DNA of 64,000 bases, from positions 76,898,186-76,962,185 of the forward strand of contig CM056743.1 in assembly GCA_029851415.1 (NCBI GenBank), read 5' to 3'. This document shows positions 56,182 through 64,000 of the stretch, piece after piece; the first letter of the stretch is position 1; every line of letters starts with the position of its first letter. The notes beneath the pieces are model-generated. The model ran no database searches. It saw nothing but the letters and a program-made list of their open reading frames with translations, and was not told where the DNA came from. The translations under genes were made by a program, and so were the position numbers. This stretch comes from Eretmocerus hayati (lineage: Eukaryota > Arthropoda > Insecta > Hymenoptera > Aphelinidae).

Positions 56182-57034
56182 GGTGGAGACAATGGCCCGG
56201 CATCGTCTTTGGCAGGTCAAAATACGACTGAGGAAATAGTTTCGATACGCTATTGACCCATTTGAAAGATGCGTCACCTAGGCAACCGATGTACAAATTA
56301 AGCAAAGAATTTCAGAGATACCTCTTGAGAGGGATCAGTTTCCTGAAATTGAAGAGAAATCCTGACGTGTAGAGATGAATCGAAGGTCGAATTTAGTTCC
56401 TTCGATGGAGAGTACGTGAAAATTCCATGTTTCCGCACAGGGGACTTTGTGTTGCCCCGTGTGATTGCAAGATCTCAAAAACATTCTAATGCGAGTGAAT
56501 ACATTCGGTTCCCTTGTATTCATGTATGAAGATGAGATTTTCATATTCAATTAACCCCTCCTGTGTTAGTCGTGGAGCTTCCGCACTCACTGTGAATCAG
56601 TATCGAAACCGGACGGTTCCAACATAAGCTCGGATTATCTCGGGAGGATCGTGTGTAAAACCCGCAGGCTCACACTACCAGCGATACCAGATCCGTTGTC
56701 GGCGTACCGAATGATCACGCGATCAAGGACTCCAGGAGACTTGAGTAGAGATCCTCCTTATGACACGAGTATATCTTGAGGGATCTCCCGAATGCTCCGT
56801 ATCTGGCTTGTCACACCACTGATTTCCAAGAGATATTCAATCATCCTACTTAGATTGCCAATCAACTGCAATTCAGCCAGCTGGCTGGCGATAAAATTTG
56901 AAGTTGTCGACTATATATCTACGATCATAAATCAGTTTTCCGCCTCCTCCTTTGCGGTACAAATGGATACATTCGTCCCGAATAAGGCCTATGTCGTCAT
57001 TGTTGTCTTATTGGTTGTATTCATCCGGATTCAG
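56182..57034. other. No gene recognised upstream of the ANAPC1 exon
   Basis: About 850 bp with a short unassigned frame at 56550-56335 (-). The final stretch, TTGTTGTCTTATTGGTTG then TTCAG, looks like an intron 3' end. Confidence 0.4.
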
Positions 57035-57041
57035 CTATCAG

Positions 57042-57355
57042 ATTCGAGAAGGCCACAGTATCAACGTGGATGTCACTAGTCCGGGTGCCACACTAGCCTT
57101 GGGGATGATGTATCTCAGGTCTGGTAACACTGCCGTTGCTGAATGGATGACAGTCCCGGATACACAGTACCTCTTGGATTTTGTTCAACCCGACTTTTTA
57201 CTTCTGCGTGTTCTCACAAAGTCTTTGATACTATGGGATAATATCAAACCTTCTCGCACTTGGGTATCGAGCCACGTACCTCAGATGATTGCCCGATGCA
57301 AGTTTCAAAAACCTAAGGATGTTGATTTGAAACTAGCAGATTGGGAGACAGTCAA
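57042..57355 (+). CDS. ANAPC1: ANAPC1 (APC/C subunit 1) internal exon, partial gene
   Basis: The translated exon reads IREGHSINVDVTSPGATLAL and continues with PDTQYLLDFVQPDFLLLR and SLILWDNIKP. This is the conserved proteasome/cyclosome-repeat (PC-repeat) region of APC1, the scaffold of the anaphase-promoting complex. The acceptor is AG at 57040-57041 (an alternative at 57033-57034 adds 7 bases). The donor is AA|GTAAGT at 57355/57356. About 104 codons with no stop, and intact splice sites, argue for a real exon rather than a processed copy. No neighbouring exon is recognised in the window, so its introns would be large and filled with repeats. Confidence 0.85.
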
Positions 57356-59440
57356 GTAAGTGATCGAAATTGAATACAAACCATTTTCCCAGCCTCTCTA
57401 GTGATCATACATATTCCCATCTCGGATGTAGGGGAGAGTGGGGCAAATTAGGACAAGCAAAACAGCTCGGTTGTCGGTGAGTCTGGACTTCAGCCGGGTG
57501 AGGATATTTCATCAAAGACAATGGTTTCTATCGCAATCAGACCTCCCGAAATGATAGTGGGAGTCCTCGCCGACGCGAGAGTGCTTCATGAGGGGCTCAC
57601 GCGATTCATTTTGAAGATGCAAAATTTCTCGCTATTTCTACAAAAGTGGACAGACTAGCACTATTCGAGAGTCAAAAACTCCGTTACAAAACGAAGATTT
57701 TGAGCCGCCGTGGGTCAAAATTAGTGAAATTGGGGACGAAAAATCGCAATTTTACGAGAAAAAATGCTTGGGGGCACTTTAGGACAAACTAGACGGGGAA
57801 AAGGAGGACGATGCTAAACCCCATTTGAAATCGGTCGACCGATTACGTGTCCGTGTTTATCGAGGATAATTGTCGGTATCAAGGCGCGTATGCATTTGTT
57901 CAAAGTTTTGTAGGGCGGTAGGTTGGGAGTGAGTTGAGTGATTGGAAATGGATGAGAAATTGGAAGTTACAATGTCTCATGGCCATCTCAGGAGTCAGAT
58001 GTCGCTTCCAACGTGTTCAAAGATAGTGCTCGATCGGAGCATTTCCACTGTCGCATTTGCTGATATTGGGTTGATTGTCGCACTCTGTCTTTTGGATCGT
58101 TGACTTAGGGCGAGTGAGGGTACTTACAATACACGCTGCGCTCCTGAGAAGGATGAGTTTCCCAAAATTGTCACCCGACTTGTGTATTTTTTCGCGCCCT
58201 CGTCGTGCGTGTTTCACCAGCTCCTCGACACCTGGACGGACTCTCTCGTGCGATCCTGTGCGACTTCCTGGCCGTTGTCCTCGACGTGTCCTGCGGACGA
58301 TATCCAGTCCAGATCCTCCGGATGACCGTGATATTCGGAGCGGCCGATCAGCTAGCGTGCGATTGCCGCCATTCAGCCACCTGTAAGTGCTAGACGATGA
58401 TTATCTTCTCCCTCCTTAGGCTTCACTCTCATTGCTCTGTCCGTGTTCTGGTGATTTCGTTCACTTGATGCACCATGTTTTCTTAGAGTTGAATAAATAT
58501 GCCCATCTGGCTCCCGTTCAACTCTTGCCTGATTATTTGGCGCTTGATCGCCCATGTCTCTCGCACGCAAAGCAGCAGCAGATCCAGAATTCCAGCTATA
58601 CTATAACATTCCATTTGCTGGGCATTGCACCTTGCCCAGCATGTGCGGCTAATTATCTAGGCTATAATACCCAAGCCGTCACAAACTACTCAATAAGACG
58701 AGCTGGTCCGACTTCGCTCGTAATCAGGTTCTGCTCTGCTGTAGTCTGGATCTCTTTCTCTTGATTGAAGAACTCTCTCCGAAGCTAAACGCCTGGTATC
58801 AACATTCTCATCAGCTAACATGCTGAGGGAGAGATTCTCTGGGGCTGCAGAGCATCCATTCCTTGGATTACTGGATCAATGATGGCCAAGTATCTCTTCG
58901 GTAGATATTGTGAAGATTGAATATAATCAAAGAGATGTATGGGTCCACCCTTGATAGATAGGCGCATTATGCTTTCTCAAAGAGGAAGCCTTGTAATGGT
59001 GCGGAGTTTTTCTCTGGAAATTTTTCCGTTTTCTTCAAATTTGACCGTTCCATATCTCTTTCCGACAAATCAGAATCATCTAATCCCATTTCACTCAACG
59101 AGATCTATCGATCAGTACACCCATACATCATCCCCAACACATTCAACATCTGCTACAAATTATTTTGAACGGTCATGTGCATATGTCCGTATGTGTGTTA
59201 GTATATTCGTTGTCTTTTGCTCACCATACAACCACTCCTAACCCTTTCGTTTGATCTTCATGAAATTCCGAGGGTTTATTCTTCATCAACTCATGATTAT
59301 CTTCACTGGATTTGAGTCCCATTGACAAATTGGTTGGACTTCCACATAATCTATTCCACCCAAGATTCAACATGCTTCTTTTTCCAACGTTGGCCCTAAC
59401 ATCATATCATTAACCTCCCTCCATTTAAAAAATCCAGAGT
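57356..59440. other. Probable intron of ANAPC1 or intergenic; no exon recognised
   Basis: GGGGAGAGTGGGGCAAATTA near 57432 looks like the end of a DNA transposon but no partner was found. The frame 58432-58764 (+) has 110 codons and matches nothing I know. Confidence 0.35.
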
Positions 59441-60950
59441 CTCTCTCCGTATCATTTGATGCCATGTCAGAGTGATAGGTAAATATGGAATTTTCCTTCA
59501 CCTCCCTATTTTCAGAATATCGATCTTTCTATTCATCTTTTCTATGGCATTCGAAAACTCTTTGACGTTTCCACCGATCGTCTTGGAATTCTGAGGAACT
59601 CTTGAGTATTACAGGGCGGTGAGCCCAGTCTATTTGAAGCTCATCCCATCGATTAGTTCGTCACCCTCAATCATTTTTATGAGAAAAAGTGCTATTTCTC
59701 TCTTTAATTCTATTACATCTCTCACCATAAATCCTCAACCATCCAGTCAATAACCTCCAAATTCCAACCACTTCTTCCTCTCACTCCATCAAACATCCCC
59801 GTGCATTTCGAGCTTCATACTCACTCCAATGCTTATCTCACTGATACAATATTCAACATCTCATTCTTCATACTACTTTCGGAACAAGATCTTATCAAAA
59901 ATTTTCTCAAATATAGATCTAAAAGAGAAATCTCTATCATTTATCATAACTTTTCAGGCGATTGGTTGATACGAAATTCGTATTTACCTCCCTAATTGCC
60001 AAATATCGATTCTCTATTCAACTCTCCCATGGCATAAGGGGATTCTTTCGCGTTTCTACCCATCGCCTTGAAATTTTGAGGGACTTTCAAGCATAAGTGA
60101 GCGGTGAGCTCAGTCTATTTTGATATTACGTTGATCAGTACGTCATTTTCAATAATTTCATGGAAAAAATCGTACGTTATGCACCAATGCAAGGTATGGC
60201 TGTTTTGGGGCACGGGAATCAATTTTCCCCGAGTGTAACGAGAGGAAGATATTTCCCGTGACCCAAAACGGCCCGACGAGCGAGGTGCAGATACTATTTT
60301 TTGGTATCAGGGTGACTAAACGCCAATTTTCCTAACTCGCTCGGGAGTAAAACCCTGCGTTTCAAGCCTCATAACCACTTCAATTATTATCCTACCCATT
60401 CGGTATTCCAAATCTCATTCTTTACGTTAGTTTTCAAACAAGATATTATCAAAAATTTCCTCAAGTAACGATCTGCGATTGGTCAATACGGAATTTTGCA
60501 TTCGCCCCTCACTTCGAGGAGATTAATATTAATATTTGTCTCTCGTATAAAGCGTCTCGTCGAAATTCCGATGAATTCTTCAGCGTCGGAGAACGAGGAA
60601 TCCAGTCAATTTCTGATTAGTTCGAACGATTGATTCGTCCCCCTACCCAATTTTCATAAGAAAATATTCGATTTTTCCATGCAATTCCACTCTATTTTCC
60701 ACCATAAATCCTCAACCGTTTAATCAATAACCACCAGATTCTCATCACTCCCTCCTCTCATTCCGATAGACATCTCATGCACTTCAAGCTCCATACCCAC
60801 TTACATTCTCATCCTACTAATATGAGATCCAACATCTTTCTCCAACGAATACCAATGACTAATCTAGCTAATGTATCTTCATCATTCGTTATCATTCTTG
60901 GTTTGATTGATTGATACGGAATTCCTATTCGACCCCTCCCCCTCACTTTG
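59440..60950. repeat. Diverged tandem repeats of about 430-515 bp
   Basis: The motif GATTGGT..ATACGGAATT recurs at about 59474, 59962, 60476 and 60906. Each unit also has CTCCC..TTC, CGCGTTTC-like and GGCGGTGAGC.CAGTCTATTT boxes and an (ACCATAAATCCTCAACC) box. Units are heavily diverged. Confidence 0.65.
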
Positions 60951-63900
60951 ATAATGACAACTTCAGGCCCCTTCTTCAGTCACAAGAAAGCGATCCCAAT
61001 CGAGGAATTTTGGAACAGAGACTCCTGGCCTGTTCTAAAGAAATTCCCGAATTCCAACACCCGTTATGGGGGCGTTGGCATCCCCCGGAGGGGCTGCAAA
61101 AAATTCAGGCACCTCCTTTCGTCACAAGGAAGCGATCCCATTCGAGGAATTTCGGAACAGAGCCTCCTCGCCTTTTCTAAAAAAATTCCCGAATTTCAAC
61201 CGCCGATTTGGGGGTGTTGGCATTCACCGGGAGGGCTGCAAGAAATTGAGGCACATGCTTCCGTCCCTAGAAAGCGATCCCAATCGAGGAATTTTGGAAC
61301 CGAGCCTCCTGGCCTGTTCTTGAAAAATTTCCCGAATTCCAACCCCCGATTTTGGGGGTGTTGGCATTCACCGGGAGAATTCAAAGAATTCAGGCACCTT
61401 CTTTTGTCACGAGAAAGCGAACCCAGTCGAGGAATTTTGAATTAGAGCCTCCTAACCTGTTCTTAAAAAATTTCCCGAATTCCATCCCCCGATTTCGGGA
61501 TGTTGGCATTCACCGGGGGGACTGCAAAAAATCCAGGCACCTTCTTCAGTCACAAGAAAGCGATCTCAATCGAGGAATTTTGGAACAGAGCCTCCTGGCC
61601 TTTTTTAAAAAAATTCCCGAATCCCAACCCACGATGTGGGGGTGTTGGCATTCACCGGAGGAGCTGCAACGAATTCAGGCATCTTCTTTCGTCACAAGGG
61701 AGCGATCCCGATGGAGGAATTTTGGAACAGAGCCTCCTGGCCTGTTCTAAGAAAATTCCCGAATTCCAACCCCCGATTTGAGGGTGTTGGCATTCACCGG
61801 ATGGGCTGCGAATATTCAAGCAACTCCTTTCGTCACAAGGAAGCGATTCCATCCGAGGAATTTCGGAACAGAGCCTCCTCGCCTTTTCTAAAAAAATTCC
61901 CGAATTTCAACCGCCGATTTGGGGGTGTTGGCATTCACCGGGAGGGCTGCAAGAAATTTAGGCACATGCTTCCGTCCCTAGAAAGCGATCCCAATCGAGG
62001 GATTTTGGAACAGAGCCTCCTGGCCTGTTCTTAAAGAATTCCCGAAATTCAACCCCCGATATGGGGGTGTTGGCATCCACCGGTGGGGCTGCAAATATTC
62101 GAGCACCTCCTTTCGTCACAAGGAAGCGATCCCATTCGAGGAATTTCGGAACAGAGCCTCCTCGCCTTTTCTAAAAAAATTCCCGAATTTCAACCGCCGA
62201 TTTGGGGGTGTTGGCATTCACCGGGAGGGCTGCAAGAAATTGAGGCACATGCTTCCGTCCCTAGAAAGCGATCCCAATCGAGGAATTTTGGAACCGAGCC
62301 TCCTGGCCTGTTCTTGAAAAATTTCCCGAATTCCAACCCCCGATTTTGGGGGTGTTGGCATTCACCGGGAGAATTCAAAGAATTCAGGCACCTTCTTTTG
62401 TCACGAGAAAGCGAACCCAGTCGAGGAATTTTGAATTAGAGCCTCCTAACCTGTTCTTAAAAAATTTCCCGAATTCCATCCCCCGATTTCGGGATGTTGG
62501 CATTCACCGGGGGGACTGCAAAAAATCCAGGCACCTTCTTCAGTCACAAGAAAGCGATCTCAATCGAGGAATTTTGGAACAGAGCCTCCTGGCCTTTTTT
62601 AAAAAAATTCCCGAATCCCAACCCACGATGTGGGGGTGTTGGCATTCACCGGAGGAGCTGCAACGAATTCAGGCATCTTCTTTCGTCACAAGGGAGCGAT
62701 CCCGATGGAGGAATTTTGGAACAGAGCCTCCTGGCCTGTTCTGAAAAAATTCCCGAATTCCAACCCCCGATTTGAGGGTGTTGGCATTCACCGGATGGGC
62801 TGCAAATATTCAAGCAACTCCTTTCGTCACAAGGAAGCGATTCCATCCGAGGAATTTCGGAACAGAGCCTCCTCGCCTTTTCTAGAAAAATTCCCGAATT
62901 TCAACCGCCGATTTGGGGGTGTTGGCATTCACCGGGAGGGCTGCAAGAAATTTAGGCACATGCTTCCGTCCCTAGAAAGCGATCCCAATCGAGGGATTTT
63001 GGAACAGAGCCTCCTGGCCTGTTCTTAAAGAATTCCCGAAATTCAACCCCCGATATGGGGGTGTTGGCATCCACCGGTGGGGCTGCAAATATTCGAGCAC
63101 CTCCTTTCGTCACAAGGAAGCGATCCCATTCGAGGAATTTCGGAACAGAGCCTCCTCGCCTTTTCTAAAAAAATTCCCGAATTTCAACCGCCGATTTGGG
63201 GGTGTTGGCATTCACCGGGAGGGCTGCAAGAAATTGAGGCACATGCTTCCGTCCCTAGAAAGCGATCCCAATCGAGGAATTTTGGAACAGAGCCTCCTGG
63301 CCTGTTCTCGAAAAATTTCCCGAATTCCTTTCCCCGATTTCGGGATGTTGGCATTCACCGGGAGAATTCAAAGAATTCAGGCACCTTCTTTTGTCACGAG
63401 AAAGCGAACCCAGTCGAGAAATTTTGGAACAGAGCCTCCTGGCCTGTTCTGAAAAATTTCCCGAACTCCAACCCCCGATTAAGGGGGTGTTGGCATTCAC
63501 CGGGTGGGCTGCGAATATTCAAGCACCTCCTTCCGTCACAAAGAAGCGATTCCATTCGAGGAATTTCGGAACAGAGCCTCCTAGCCTTTTCTAAAAAAAT
63601 TCCCGAATTTCAAACGCCGATTTGGGGGTGTTGGCATTCACCGGGAGGGCTGCAAGAAATTTAGGCACATGCTTCCGTCCCTAGAAAGCGATCCCAATCG
63701 AGGAATTCTGGAACAGAGCCTCCTGGCCTGTTCTCAAAGAATTCCCGAAATTCAACCCCCGATATGGGGGTGTTGGCATTCACCGGTGGGGCTGCAAATA
63801 TTCGAGCACCTCCTTTCGTCACAAGGAAGCGATCCCATTCGAGGAATTTCGGACCAGAGTTCCCTCGCCTTTTCTAAAAAAATTCCCGAATTTCAAACGC

Positions 63901-64000
63901 CGATTTGGGGGTGTTGGCATTCACCGGGAGGGCTGCTAGAAATTTAGGCACATGCTTCCGTCCCTAGAAAGCGATCCCAATCGAGGGATCTTGGAAAAGA
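60951..64000. repeat. 142-bp satellite with 994-bp seven-monomer higher-order repeat; continues past the window
   Basis: The anchor AAGCGATCCC recurs every 141-143 bp (60991, 61133, 61275, 61418, 61561, 61703, 61844, 61986, 62127 ...), about 22 monomers. Segment 61133-62126 is repeated almost exactly at 62127-63120, a 994-bp higher-order unit of seven monomers. A third copy starting at 63121 lacks two monomers (709 bp to 63829). Each monomer contains a dyad CCCCCGATTTGGGGG. Long open frames here arise because 142 is not a multiple of 3 and stops are scarce; they are not genes. Confidence 0.97.

Noticed and set aside
58432..58764. 110-codon frame as a possible next ANAPC1 exon
   Set aside because: Its translation does not resemble the expected APC1 continuation and lacks convincing splice sites.
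61066..63947. Many long overlapping open frames in the 142-bp array
   Set aside because: They repeat every 994 bp, occur in all frames on both strands, and follow from a stop-poor monomer whose length is not a multiple of 3. No start or codon signal supports genes.

Overview
The window is eukaryotic, AT-rich and almost wholly made of mobile and repetitive DNA. It looks like an arthropod, most likely insect, genome: it holds env-bearing Ty3/Gypsy (errantivirus-like) elements, a CR1/Jockey-type non-LTR element, a Penelope-type GIY-YIG domain, a Crypton-like tyrosine recombinase, long-TIR DNA transposons and two satellite arrays. Order or species cannot be fixed from the sequence. The only host gene sequence I recognise is one exon of ANAPC1 (APC/C subunit 1) at about 57042-57355 (+).

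Layout. 119-1565 (-): two-exon Crypton-like tyrosine recombinase with an in-frame stop. 1.9-4.9 kb: mostly unassigned, with a possible non-LTR 3' tail near 3.7 kb. 4.88-5.38 kb: 174-bp tandem repeat next to a decayed, 5'-truncated non-LTR element (5.38-7.86 kb, -). 8257-13044: a 317-bp satellite, 15 units, with dimer and trimer higher-order patterns. 13798-14910 (-): non-LTR ORF1 joined in frame to a Penelope-type GIY-YIG domain. 15896-17758: hAT-like long-TIR element with an 8-bp TSD that carries a 5S rRNA-derived segment. 18.9-20.1 kb: dispersed repeat and foldbacks.

20.1-45.4 kb is a nested block. The outer element (A, -) is an old, broken Gypsy/errantivirus-like provirus (gag, PR, RT, RNase H, IN and an F-like env). 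It is split by a 2739-bp Mutator-like long-TIR element (38864-41602, 9-bp TSD) and by a 13.5-kb full-length, young LTR element (B, 24442-37953, -). B has near-identical 1.54-kb LTRs, a 4-bp TSD, a tRNA-Pro-type primer binding site, an extra 218-codon ORF before gag, a gag with nine CCHC knuckles, a pol with two tandem retropepsin-like domains, and an intact env that is not of the F type and may be of chuvirus-glycoprotein type.

45.4-50.3 kb: dispersed (CA)n-associated repeats and a second copy of the 18.9-19.5 kb repeat. 50304-54410: a large palindromic DNA element with arms over 1 kb, holding a small TA-flanked element at its centre and a 969-bp solo LTR in its right arm. 55.2-56.2 kb: another long-TIR foldback. 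After the ANAPC1 exon, 59.4-60.9 kb has diverged repeats of about 500 bp, and 60.95-64.0 kb a 142-bp satellite in a 994-bp, seven-monomer higher-order repeat that runs off the window.

The most unusual object is element B, whose duplicated protease, nine-knuckle gag, accessory ORF and non-F env together look like a distinct env-bearing retroelement lineage.
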